Source: an uncultured Sterolibacteriaceae bacterium (GTDB lineage: Bacteria; Pseudomonadota; Gammaproteobacteria; Burkholderiales; Rhodocyclaceae). Taken from it: a stretch of 64,000 nucleotides of DNA. Location: assembly GCA_937888595.1 (NCBI GenBank), contig CALARK010000022.1, positions 372,001-436,000 on the forward strand, read 5' to 3'. Position 1 is the stretch's first letter; each line of letters starts with the position of its first letter. This document shows, one piece after another, positions 25,758-34,117 of the stretch. A program made the position numbers and the translations under genes. The notes beneath the pieces are model-generated. The model was not told where the DNA came from. It worked only from the letters and a program-made list of their open reading frames with translations, and ran no database searches.

Positions 25758-26570
25758 ATGAATGATACGCAAGATAAAGCCCCCGCCCGCCGCCGTCGCG
25801 TGGTGGCGGCGCCCGCCAGCGAGTCGTCCCCGGTTCCGGCCGGGATGGCGCTCGAACGCGTCTCGAAGCTGATGGCGGCGCGCGGCCTGTGCTCGCGCCG
25901 CGAGGCCGATGCCTACATCGAGCGCGGCCTCGTATACGTCGATGGCGAGAAAGTGACGCAGCTCGGCACGCGCTGTGCGCCGGACGCGAAGATCGAGCTG
26001 GCGTCGCGGGCGCAGAACCAGCAGGCGCAGCTCGCGACCATCCTGTTGCACAAGCCGGTCGGCTACGTTTCCGGCCAGGCCGAGGACGGCTACCAGCCGG
26101 CGGTCGTGCTGGTGAAGCCCGAAACGCAGATGGCCGGCGATTTCCAGCGCTTCCGCCCGCAGCATATCAAGGGGCTGGCCCCCGCCGGGCGGCTCGACAT
26201 CGATTCGACCGGCCTGCTGGTGCTGACCCAGGACGGCCGCGTGGCGCGCACGCTGATCGGCGAGAACAGCGAGGTCGAGAAGGAGTATCTGGTTCGCGTG
26301 GAGGGGCGCCTCGATGAAGCGGGCCTGCAGCGTCTCAACCACGGGCTGTCGCTCGATGGCAAGCCCTTGAGGCGCGCGAAAGTGCGCTGGCAGAACGATG
26401 ACCAGCTGCAGTTCATCCTGAAGGAAGGGAAGAAGCGTCAGATCCGCCGCATGTGCGAATTGGTCGGCCTGCGCGTGGTCGGCCTCAAGCGCGTACGCAT
26501 CGGCCGGGTGATGCTGGGCGACCTGCCGCCGGGGCAGTGGCGTTTCCTGAAGCCGGACGAGCGCTTCTAG
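25758..26570 (+). CDS. rRNA pseudouridine synthase (RluF/RsuA family)
   Basis: The 270-residue protein has an S4 RNA-binding domain (about 30-80, ERVSKLMAARGLCSRREADA then YIERGLVYVDG) and the catalytic motif AGRLDIDSTGLLVLTQDG with the nucleophilic Asp. The C-terminal GKKRQIRRMCELVGLRVVGL is typical of RsuA/RluB/E/F. Length and the KPVGYVSG-like start of the catalytic domain favour the RluF branch (23S rRNA U2604), but RluB-like activity is not excluded; a separate RluB is at 51705. A basic low-complexity leader precedes the S4 domain. Confidence 0.87.
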   Translation: MNDTQDKAPARRRRVVAAPASESSPVPAGMALERVSKLMAARGLCSRREADAYIERGLVYVDGEKVTQLGTRCAPDAKIELASRAQNQQAQLATILLHKPVGYVSGQAEDGYQPAVVLVKPETQMAGDFQRFRPQHIKGLAPAGRLDIDSTGLLVLTQDGRVARTLIGENSEVEKEYLVRVEGRLDEAGLQRLNHGLSLDGKPLRRAKVRWQNDDQLQFILKEGKKRQIRRMCELVGLRVVGLKRVRIGRVMLGDLPPGQWRFLKPDERF

Positions 26571-26574
26571 CCCC

Positions 26575-27213
26575 ATGGTCGGCAAACTGCTTTTCGCCCT
26601 GCTGGTCCTGCTCGCGGGCGTGCTGCCCGGTTGCGCAAAGGCCCCCACCCATGTTGCCGTCCCGCCAGGCAGCGCGGTGCTCGCGCTGGGCGACAGCGTG
26701 ACCTTCGGCACGGGCGCCGGCGAGGGCGAGGACTATCCCGCCCGGCTGGCCGAGATCACCGGCTGGTCGGTCTATAACCACGGCGTGCCGGGTGACACGT
26801 CCGCGGGCGCGCGGGCGCGGCTCGACGCGGCACTGGCGGAAGTGCAGCCGGCGCTCGTGATCGTCGAGATCGGCGGCAACGACTTCCTGCGCCGACAGCC
26901 GGCCAGTGCCGTCAAGGCTAACATCCGCGCCATCCTGCAGCGCATCAAGGCCGCCGGCATCCCCGTGGTCCTGGTGGCGACGCCGGCGTTCTCGCCGCTC
27001 GGCGCGGCCGTCGGCCTGCTCCCTGATGCGCCGCTCTACGAAGAATTGGCTGAAGAGGAACAGGTGCCGCTGGTACCGGATGTCTTTGCCCGCGTCTTGT
27101 CCGATCCGCAGCTGAAGGCCGATCCGATCCATCCGAATGCCGATGGCTACCGGCAGCTCGCGGAGGGTATCGCGACCGTACTGGCCGACACCGGGCTGTT
27201 CGCGCGGCGCTGA
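26575..27213 (+). CDS. SGNH-hydrolase lipoprotein (TesA-like arylesterase)
   Basis: The 212-residue protein has a lipoprotein signal (LLVLLAGVLPGC, cysteine 20). All four SGNH blocks are visible: GDSVTFGTG (Ser), the Gly in GVPGDTSAG, GGNDFLRR (Asn) and DPIHPNADGY (Asp/His). TesA-type enzymes hydrolyse acyl esters or thioesters in the periplasm; this one is probably membrane-tethered. It starts four bases after the pseudouridine synthase stop, so the pair is likely co-transcribed. Confidence 0.9.
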   Translation: MVGKLLFALLVLLAGVLPGCAKAPTHVAVPPGSAVLALGDSVTFGTGAGEGEDYPARLAEITGWSVYNHGVPGDTSAGARARLDAALAEVQPALVIVEIGGNDFLRRQPASAVKANIRAILQRIKAAGIPVVLVATPAFSPLGAAVGLLPDAPLYEELAEEEQVPLVPDVFARVLSDPQLKADPIHPNADGYRQLAEGIATVLADTGLFARR

Positions 27214-27225
27214 AGCCGCCCGGAA

Positions 27226-28125
27226 TCAGCCCAGGTCTTCGCGTCGCAGCAGGAAGATCTTGCCGTCGCCGCTGTCGGTGTCGAGCCACGTCAGGGGCAG
27301 TTGCGGGAACGCCGCCTCCATGATGTCCCGGTTGTGGCCGACTTCGACGGCGAGCAGGCCGTGCGGTTTCAGATGCGTCTTCGCGCCGGCGAGGATGCGG
27401 CGCACGATGTCGAGGCCGTCGTCGCCGGCGGCCAGCGCGTTCTCCGGTTCGTGGCGGTACTCGGGCGGCAGGTCGCGCATCGCCTGCGCCGTGACGTAGG
27501 GCGGGTTGCTGATGATCAGGTCGTACCTGCGCTTGCCGAGTTTGCCGAACAGGTCGCCCTGGACGAGCCGGATGCGCTGGGCCAGGTCGTAGTCGGTAAC
27601 GTTGCGCTTCGCCACCTCGAGGGCATCCTGCGAGAGATCGGCGGCGTCGATCTGCGCGTTCGGGAAGGCGTGCGCCATCAGGATGGCGAGGCAGCCCGAG
27701 CCGGTGCACAGGTCGAGCGCGTCGTCGATCACGTAGGGATCGTCGATCCAGGGGGCGAAACCCTCGACCAGCAGATCGGCGAAATACGAACGCGGGACCA
27801 GCACGCGTTCATCGACATAAAAGCGCAGGCCGGCCTGCCAGGCCTCGTGCGTCAGGTAGGCGGCGGGCAGGCGGCGCGCGATGCGCTGCTGCAGCAATTC
27901 GAGCACGGCGAGGCGTTCGTGGCGCGTCAGCCGGGCATCGAGGTAGGGTGCGATGCGCTCCGGTTCATCCGGCGGCAGGTGCAGCGCATGCAGGACGAGC
28001 CACATCGCTTCGTCGTGCGCGTTGTCGCACCCGTGGCCGAAGAACAGTTTCGATTCGTGGAAGCGGCTGACGCCCCAGCGGAGCCAGTCGCGGATCGTGT
28101 GGAGGTCGTCGAGAAGTTCGGACAT
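27226..28125 (-). CDS. prmB: 50S ribosomal protein L3 N(5)-glutamine methyltransferase PrmB
   Basis: The 299-residue protein has an N-terminal helical domain (MSELLDDLHTIRDWLRWGVS) and a SAM-binding domain with LDLCTGSGCLAILMAHAFP and the catalytic IISNPPYV motif that recognises glutamine. The length matches PrmB rather than PrmC. It methylates a glutamine of ribosomal protein L3. The ATG at 28125 lies just downstream of a 24-bp repeat in the leader. It converges with the esterase gene. Confidence 0.93.
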   Translation of the reverse strand: MSELLDDLHTIRDWLRWGVSRFHESKLFFGHGCDNAHDEAMWLVLHALHLPPDEPERIAPYLDARLTRHERLAVLELLQQRIARRLPAAYLTHEAWQAGLRFYVDERVLVPRSYFADLLVEGFAPWIDDPYVIDDALDLCTGSGCLAILMAHAFPNAQIDAADLSQDALEVAKRNVTDYDLAQRIRLVQGDLFGKLGKRRYDLIISNPPYVTAQAMRDLPPEYRHEPENALAAGDDGLDIVRRILAGAKTHLKPHGLLAVEVGHNRDIMEAAFPQLPLTWLDTDSGDGKIFLLRREDLG

Positions 28126-28130
28126 GTGGC

Positions 28131-28154
28131 AATAGTCGGCGTCGGCGGGACGGC
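28131..28154 (+). repeat. 24-bp dispersed repeat, copy 11 (forward), in the prmB leader
   Basis: AATAGTCGGC, centre GTCGGC, GGGACGGC. It ends six bases before the prmB start codon and so occupies the ribosome-binding region. Confidence 0.82.
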
Positions 28155-28208
28155 GTGAGGTGGAATGGCCGCGATTATGCGACAGAATGCGGGCCGCAAG
28201 CGGCCGCT

Positions 28209-30944
28209 TCAGCGCGTGCCGAGCCACTTCGACAGGACGCCGACGAGGGCGTCGATGTCGATCGGCTTGGTCAGGAAATCGTCCATGCCTGCTGCCAGGC
28301 AGCGTTGGCTGTCTTCTGCGTATGCGCCCGCCGTCAGGGCGACCACGGGCAGGCGCTTCCGGTCCGTTTCGCGTTCCCAGGCACGGATGCGACCCGTCGC
28401 CTCGATGCCGTCCATGACGGGCATCTGCACATCCATCAGCACCAGGTCGGGCTCCAGCCCGTTGCGCAGGGTTTCGACGGCCTGGAGGCCGTTGACCACG
28501 CAGACGGCATCGAGGCCCAGTCGCCCGAGCAGGGTCTGGATCACCTTGCGGTTGACCTCGTTGTCTTCGACCACCAGCAGCTTCCCGGTGATCGATGACC
28601 GCAGCCTGTCATCGATATCGACGTTGCGTTTCGCATGCCGACGCTCCCTGCCATCGCCCAGCGATTCGACGCGGACGCGGAACCAGAAGCGCGACCCCTT
28701 GCCCGGTTCGCTTTCCATGCCGACCGAGCCCCCCATGAGTCGTGCCAGGCTGCGAATGATCGACAGTCCGAGACCCGAGCCGCCGTACTCGCGAGTGGTC
28801 GAGCTGTCGGCCTGCGTGAAGGGGTGGAACAGCATCGCCTGCTTTTCCTGCGGCACCCCGATGCCGCTGTCGCTGACGGCGAACTCGAGCAATGCCTGCC
28901 GCTCATCCGCCTCGATGACGGAGCCTTCCACCCGCACGAAGCCATGGTGGGTGAATTTCACGGCATTGCTGACGAGGTTCGAAAGCATCTGCCGCAGGCG
29001 GGAGGCATCGGCTTCATAGCATATGCCGGACGGCCCAAGCCAGCCGGCTTCGATGCGCAACCCCTTCGACCGGGCAGATTGCGCGAACAGGGCGGTGGAT
29101 TCCTCGATCAGTCGGGCCGGATCGAATACGGTGCTGGACAACGCCACCTTGCCGGCTTCGACCTTCGACAGGTCGAGGATGTCGTTGAGCAGGGTCAGCA
29201 GCGTCTGGCCCGAATTGAGGATGGTGCGCGTAAAGTCCTTGCGCTGCTCGTTCGGCAGGTCATCATCCATGAGCAGCAGCTGGGCCATGCCCAGGATGCC
29301 GTTCATCGGCGTCCTGATTTCATGGGACATGGTGGCGAGAAAGCGGCTCTTCGCCTGGCTGGCGGATTCGGCCAGCTCCTTCGCGTTGATGAGCGCCTCT
29401 TCCGCCTGTTTTTGTGCGGTGATGTCGCGCCAGGTGCAGTGGATCACCGGGCGGCCCTGCAGGGAGAGGCTCGACAGCGTCACCTCGGCGAAGAAGTCGG
29501 TGCCATCCCTGCGCGTATGAACCCACTCGAAGCGGTGCAGTCCCTTCTTCTGGGCATGAGACATGATGCGTTCGGCCTTGACGAAGGAGCTTTCACCATC
29601 GGGCTGGTATTCAGGCGACAGGTCGGAGGGATGGGTGTTCTTGAGCGATTCCTTGTCCGGATAGCCCAGCATGTCTGCGGCCGCCTGGTTGCATTCGACG
29701 AAGCGATGGTTGTCGATGATCCAGACCGGGTCGGGCGATGAGTCGAAGAGCTGGTGCAAGCGCTGCTCGCTTTGTTCGAGCGCCTGCCGTGCGGCGTGCG
29801 CCGCCTGGTTGGCGAGGACGAGGCGGCGGTTCATGCGCCTGAAATGCATGGCGATGCCGAGCACGACCAGCAATGCCAGCGAGCTGCCGAACAGGCCGAG
29901 GTAGACCCAGGTCAGGTCGGCCCGGGGGGTGGGGTCGTAGAGGAAGCCGTCCAGATCGAAGTCCGCCGGCAGCTTGCCGAGCTCGGCATAGACCTCCGCC
30001 ACGTGCCGCCAGCGACCGGGGCTCATGTAGCCCGGCTCGACAATGTCGGGGCGGGTCAGTTCGCGCAGCTTCTCCGCCTCGAACAGCAGGTGCTCCCGGG
30101 ACTTGTGCTGGCTGTTGTACCTGGCCAGGATCAGGTCGGCAATTTCCTGCGGGTGCTTCAGTGCGTAGTCCCAGCCCCTGATCGTCGCCTGGCGAAAGGC
30201 CTTGACCCGTTCGGGGTGTCGCGCGAGGAGCTTTTCACTCGTGAACAGGATGTTGCCGAAAAGGTCGATGCCCGATGAGCGCGGGGTGAACAGCATGTAC
30301 GCGTCGATCCGGTCGCGGATCTGGAAGAGCTCGTTGCTGACATAGACGGCGATGGCATCGGCCTCGCCCGCATCAAGCCCTGCGACGGACACGAAGTGGT
30401 CGATGCGCTGATAGTCGGACGCTGTGATGCCCTGCGACTTGAGATAGGCGTCGTTCTCCGCGGCGGTATCGAAGGTGATCGCCAGACGCTTGCCCTTGAG
30501 ATCGAAAACGCTGCCGATGTGCGCGGACTTGCGTGCCAGCAGGCCGACCGCCGAGTGCTGCATCAGCGATGCCAGCGCCACCACGGGCTTGCCGCCGTAT
30601 CGATCCAGCACCAGCGACGAACCGGCGATGCCGAAATCGATCGCGCCATTGGCGACCGGGGTGATGGGGTCGATGTTCGGGCCGCCCTGATGCAACTCGA
30701 CATCCAGTCCGGCCTCCCGATAGAAACCCTTTTCGAGCGCCGCGATCGGTCCGGCGAACTCGAACTGGTACATCCAGTTCAGCTGGATGGATGTTTTTGC
30801 GAGTGGCGCGGCCGCATGGGCAGGCATGCCCAACCATGCAACCAGGACGAACAGCAGCAGGATCCGGGCGTGTGCGACTTTTCGGGGGCTGCCTGAAGGG
30901 CTGTCGCCGTCCTGCCGATGCCGACTTTCAGGCGAGCAGGGCAC
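28209..30944 (-). CDS. Hybrid sensor histidine kinase with N-terminal NMT1/THI5-like periplasmic binding domain
   Basis: The protein has about 911 residues. Domains in order: signal segment (ILLLFVLVAWLGMPAHA), NMT1/THI5-like solute-binding domain (SIQLNWMYQFEFAGPIAALE, then NGAIDFGIAGSSLVLDRYGG), helix (near LGLFGSSLALLVVLGIAM), PAS, HisKA with SHEIRTPMNGILG, HATPase_c with GGSGLGLSIIRSLA, and a receiver with VVEDNEVNRKV and LMDVQMPVMDG. Fusion of a binding protein to a kinase suggests direct sensing of a pyrimidine-, taurine- or nitrate-like solute. The start is unclear: no ATG, GTG or TTG lies between the dapE stop and the signal core; GTG 30944, inside the dapE end, is the best in-frame choice. 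Confidence 0.85.
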   Translation of the reverse strand: MPCSPESRHRQDGDSPSGSPRKVAHARILLLFVLVAWLGMPAHAAAPLAKTSIQLNWMYQFEFAGPIAALEKGFYREAGLDVELHQGGPNIDPITPVANGAIDFGIAGSSLVLDRYGGKPVVALASLMQHSAVGLLARKSAHIGSVFDLKGKRLAITFDTAAENDAYLKSQGITASDYQRIDHFVSVAGLDAGEADAIAVYVSNELFQIRDRIDAYMLFTPRSSGIDLFGNILFTSEKLLARHPERVKAFRQATIRGWDYALKHPQEIADLILARYNSQHKSREHLLFEAEKLRELTRPDIVEPGYMSPGRWRHVAEVYAELGKLPADFDLDGFLYDPTPRADLTWVYLGLFGSSLALLVVLGIAMHFRRMNRRLVLANQAAHAARQALEQSEQRLHQLFDSSPDPVWIIDNHRFVECNQAAADMLGYPDKESLKNTHPSDLSPEYQPDGESSFVKAERIMSHAQKKGLHRFEWVHTRRDGTDFFAEVTLSSLSLQGRPVIHCTWRDITAQKQAEEALINAKELAESASQAKSRFLATMSHEIRTPMNGILGMAQLLLMDDDLPNEQRKDFTRTILNSGQTLLTLLNDILDLSKVEAGKVALSSTVFDPARLIEESTALFAQSARSKGLRIEAGWLGPSGICYEADASRLRQMLSNLVSNAVKFTHHGFVRVEGSVIEADERQALLEFAVSDSGIGVPQEKQAMLFHPFTQADSSTTREYGGSGLGLSIIRSLARLMGGSVGMESEPGKGSRFWFRVRVESLGDGRERRHAKRNVDIDDRLRSSITGKLLVVEDNEVNRKVIQTLLGRLGLDAVCVVNGLQAVETLRNGLEPDLVLMDVQMPVMDGIEATGRIRAWERETDRKRLPVVALTAGAYAEDSQRCLAAGMDDFLTKPIDIDALVGVLSKWLGTR
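30906..30929 (-). repeat. 24-bp dispersed repeat, copy 12 (reverse), at the dapE stop codon
   Basis: In gene orientation GCCTGAAAGTCGGC: the dapE TGA stop overlaps the repeat's A run. It also forms the first codons of the downstream kinase frame. Confidence 0.78.
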
Positions 30945-32067
30945 GGAACGTCGCAGTGTAGATGCGGGATAGCGGCTCGATGTCCGCAAGGGGAATGCAC
31001 TCGTCGATCTTGTGGATCGTCGCGTTGACCGGGCCGAATTCGACGACTTCGGGACAGATATCGGCGATGAAGCGGCCGTCGGAGGTGCCACCGTTGGTCG
31101 AGAGCGCCGGGCGGATGCCCGCTTCGGACTCGATGGCCGCCGTCAGCGCGTCGACGAGGCGGCCGGGCGTGGTGAGGAAGGGGCGGCCGCCGAGCGTCCA
31201 GTCGAGGTCGTATTCGAGTCCGTGCTTGTCCAGAATCCCATGCACCCGGTCCTGCAGGCCGTCGGCCGTGCTGGCCGTGGAGAAACGGAAATTGAACAGG
31301 ATCTCGCAGGTGCCGGGCACGACGTTGGTCACGCCGGTGCCGGCATGGATGTTCGAGATCTGGAAGCTGGTGGGCGGGAAGTAGTCGTTGCCCTCGTCCC
31401 AGCGCGTGGTGGCCAGTTCGGCGAGCGCAGGCGCGGCCTGGTGGATCGGGTTCCTGACCTTTTCCGGATAGGCGACGTGGCCCTGGATGCCCTTGACGAC
31501 GAGCTTGCCCGAGAGCGAGCCGCGCCGGCCGTTCTTGATCATGTCGCCCTGCCGGTTGACCGAAGTCGGTTCGCCGACGATGCAGCAGTCGAGCGTCTCG
31601 CCGCGCGCCTTGAGCGTTTCGACCACCTTGATCGTGCCATCGGTGGCATCGCCTTCCTCGTCCGAGGTCAGTAGAAAAGCGATTGATCCGTTGATCGTGG
31701 TACCACGGGCCAACAGGCGCTCGACGGCGACGACGGCCGCGGCGACCGAGGTTTTCATGTCGGCGGCGCCGCGGCCGTAGAGCATGCCGTCGCGTTCGGT
31801 CGGTACGAAGGGATCGCTCGACCATTTCTCGACCGGGCCGGGCGGTACGACATCCGTGTGTCCGGCGAAGACGACGAGGGGCGAGGCCGTGCCGTACCGA
31901 GCCCAGAGGTTGCGCACGAGGCCGGTCGGTCCGGTGCTGTCCAGTCGTTCGCAGGTGAAGCCGAGCGGTTCGAGGCGGGCGGCGATCAACTCGAGGCAGC
32001 CGGCATCCTCAGTCGTGATCGAGCGGCGGGCGATGAGTTCCTTCGCCAGGGAAAGGGTGTCCGACAT
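30928..32067 (-). CDS. dapE: Succinyl-diaminopimelate desuccinylase
   Basis: The 379-residue M20-family zinc hydrolase has the first zinc ligand in FAGHTDVVPPG, GRGAADMKTSVAA, catalytic DEEGDATDG, and a final His ligand in NATIHKIDECIP. The dimerisation domain lies at about 178-290. It hydrolyses N-succinyl-LL-diaminopimelate to LL-diaminopimelate in lysine and peptidoglycan synthesis. dapC and dapD lie upstream on the same strand, with pilU inserted between dapD and dapE. Confidence 0.96.
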   Translation of the reverse strand: MSDTLSLAKELIARRSITTEDAGCLELIAARLEPLGFTCERLDSTGPTGLVRNLWARYGTASPLVVFAGHTDVVPPGPVEKWSSDPFVPTERDGMLYGRGAADMKTSVAAAVVAVERLLARGTTINGSIAFLLTSDEEGDATDGTIKVVETLKARGETLDCCIVGEPTSVNRQGDMIKNGRRGSLSGKLVVKGIQGHVAYPEKVRNPIHQAAPALAELATTRWDEGNDYFPPTSFQISNIHAGTGVTNVVPGTCEILFNFRFSTASTADGLQDRVHGILDKHGLEYDLDWTLGGRPFLTTPGRLVDALTAAIESEAGIRPALSTNGGTSDGRFIADICPEVVEFGPVNATIHKIDECIPLADIEPLSRIYTATFRALLA

Positions 32068-32092
32068 GGTGGTTGCAAGCGCGATCGAGTCG

Positions 32093-33268
32093 CTAGTCCA
32101 TCTTCAGGGTGAACTCGGAAAAACTGGCGCCGCTGTCGGTGGTGCTGGCGGTGGCGTCAGGTGAGGCTTCCGGGGTGACGGGTTTCGCCTCTTCCTTTTT
32201 TTCCTCGATGGCGGCATTGTTAATGAGCCAGTCGAGGTTGTTGGCCGAGTCGGCATTGGCCAAGGCTTCCTGCTTGGTGATGGTGTTTGACTTGTACAAC
32301 TGGTAGAGCGACTGCTCGAACGTCTGCGAGCCGGGCGACAGGCTTTGTTCCATCGCCTCCTTGATGCCGTTCAGGTCGCCCTTTTCGATCAGTTCGGCGA
32401 TGTGGCGCGAGTTGAGCATCACCTCGCAGGCCGGGGTACGCAGGCCGTCGGGTTTCTTGACGAGGCGCTGCGAGATGATGACCTTGAGCGTGACGGCCAG
32501 GTCGGCGAGCAGCGCCGGGCGGTTCTCCAGCGGATAGAAGCTGATGATGCGCGACAAGGAGTGATAGCTGTTGTTGGCGTGCAGTGTGGCGACGCACAGG
32601 TGGCCGGACTGCGCGTAGGCGATGGCCTGCGACATGGTGTCCTTGTCGCGGATCTCGCCGATGAAGATGACGTCCGGTGCCTGGCGCAGGGCATTCTTCA
32701 GCGCGGTCTGGAAGGCGCGCGTGTCGGCGCCGACCTCGCGCTGGTTGATGATCGCCTTCTTGTTCCGGAAGATGAACTCGATCGGATCCTCGAGCGTCAG
32801 GATATGGCCCGAAATGCGCTCGTTGCGGTGATCGAGCAGGGCGGTCAGCGTGGTCGACTTGCCCGAGCCGGTGGCCCCCACCATCAGGATCAGGCCGCGC
32901 TTTTCCATGATCGCATCGGTGAGTACCGGCGGCAGGTTGAGCGTTTCGAATTTCGGGATTTCCGCCGGGATATAGCGGACGACGAAGGCGGGCGTGCCCT
33001 TCTGCCGCATCACCGAGATGCGGAAATTGCCCACGCCCTCGAGGGCGTAGCCGGTATTGAGCTCGAGGGTTTCCTCGTATTCCTTGAGCTGTACTTCGGA
33101 GAGGATCTCGCCCAGCAGGCCCATGATGGTGGTGCTATCCATCACCTGCTGGTTGATCGGCATGGCCACGCCGTTGATCTTGATGTTGATGGGCGCGCCC
33201 ACCGAGACGAAGATGTCCGAGGCCTTCTTGTCGGCCATCAGCTGGAAAAGTCTCTGCATCGCGCCCAT
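32093..33268 (-). CDS. pilU: Type IV pilus retraction ATPase-like protein PilU
   Basis: The 391-residue PilT/PilU ATPase has Walker A GATGSGKSTTLTALLDHRN (about 131), the Asp box ILTLEDPIEF, Walker B DVIFIGEIRD and the His box HLCVATLHANN. The C-terminal tail is acidic and Ala/Thr-rich (about 355-391). Length and divergence from canonical PilT fit PilU, the accessory retraction motor. Its place among dap genes is a recurrent betaproteobacterial arrangement rather than a functional link. An in-frame ATG three codons in is also possible as start. Confidence 0.9.
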   Translation of the reverse strand: MGAMQRLFQLMADKKASDIFVSVGAPINIKINGVAMPINQQVMDSTTIMGLLGEILSEVQLKEYEETLELNTGYALEGVGNFRISVMRQKGTPAFVVRYIPAEIPKFETLNLPPVLTDAIMEKRGLILMVGATGSGKSTTLTALLDHRNERISGHILTLEDPIEFIFRNKKAIINQREVGADTRAFQTALKNALRQAPDVIFIGEIRDKDTMSQAIAYAQSGHLCVATLHANNSYHSLSRIISFYPLENRPALLADLAVTLKVIISQRLVKKPDGLRTPACEVMLNSRHIAELIEKGDLNGIKEAMEQSLSPGSQTFEQSLYQLYKSNTITKQEALANADSANNLDWLINNAAIEEKKEEAKPVTPEASPDATASTTDSGASFSEFTLKMD

Positions 33269-33278
33269 TCGCGGCTCC

Positions 33279-34097
33279 TCAATCTCTCAACAGTTCGTTG
33301 ATGCTGGTCTTCGAGCGCGTCTGCGCATCCACACGCTTGACGATCACCGCGCAGTAGAGGCTGTAGCTGCCGTCCTTCGAGGGCAGGTTGCCGCTGACGA
33401 CGACCGAGCCCTCCGGCACGCGGCCGTAGATGATTTCGCCGGTGGCGCGGTCGTAGATCTTGGTGCTCTGGCCGATGAATACGCCCATCGAGATCACGCA
33501 GTTGTCCTCGACGATGACGCCCTCGACGACCTCGGAACGCGCGCCGATGAAGCAGTTGTCGCCGATGATGGTCGGGTTGGCCTGCAGCGGTTCCAGCACG
33601 CCGCCGATGCCGACGCCGCCGGAGAGGTGCACGTTCTTGCCGATCTGGGCGCAGGAACCGACCGTCGCCCAGGTGTCGACCATCGTGCCGTCGCCCACGT
33701 AGGCGCCGATGTTGACGAAGCTGGGCATCAGCACCACGCTGTTGCCGATGTAGGAACCGCGGCGCACCACGGCGCCCGGCACGACGCGGAAGCCGCCTTT
33801 CTGGAAGGTGTGCGTGTCGTACTGGGCGAACTTGGTCGGCACCTTGTCGTAGTAGCGGATCGGGCCGCCGTCCATCAGCGCGTTGTCCTCGATGCGGAAG
33901 GACAGCAGGACGGCCTTCTTGATCCACTGGTGCGTCACCCAGTCGCCATCGATTTTTTCGGCCACGCGCAGGCGGCCGGCGTCGAGTTCGCCGAGGACGG
34001 TCTGGACGGCCTCGCCGAGGCGGGCCGGGGCGGAGCCCGGCTTCAGGCTGGCGCGGTCTTCCCAGTATTGTTCGATCAGGCTTTGCAGTTCGGACAT
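33279..34097 (-). CDS. dapD: 2,3,4,5-tetrahydropyridine-2,6-dicarboxylate N-succinyltransferase
   Basis: The 272-residue protein has an N-terminal helical domain (MSELQSLIEQYWEDRASLKP) and a left-handed beta-helix of hexapeptide repeats (about 100-240), including GAVVRRGSYIGNSVVLMPS and GSCAQIGKNVHLSGGVGIGG. It transfers succinyl from succinyl-CoA in lysine/meso-DAP synthesis and acts as a trimer. ATG 34097 gives the family-standard N-terminus. It is ten bases from pilU and 20 from dapC. Confidence 0.96.
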   Translation of the reverse strand: MSELQSLIEQYWEDRASLKPGSAPARLGEAVQTVLGELDAGRLRVAEKIDGDWVTHQWIKKAVLLSFRIEDNALMDGGPIRYYDKVPTKFAQYDTHTFQKGGFRVVPGAVVRRGSYIGNSVVLMPSFVNIGAYVGDGTMVDTWATVGSCAQIGKNVHLSGGVGIGGVLEPLQANPTIIGDNCFIGARSEVVEGVIVEDNCVISMGVFIGQSTKIYDRATGEIIYGRVPEGSVVVSGNLPSKDGSYSLYCAVIVKRVDAQTRSKTSINELLRD

Positions 34098-34117
34098 GAC
34101 GATTCCTTGTAATGTGA

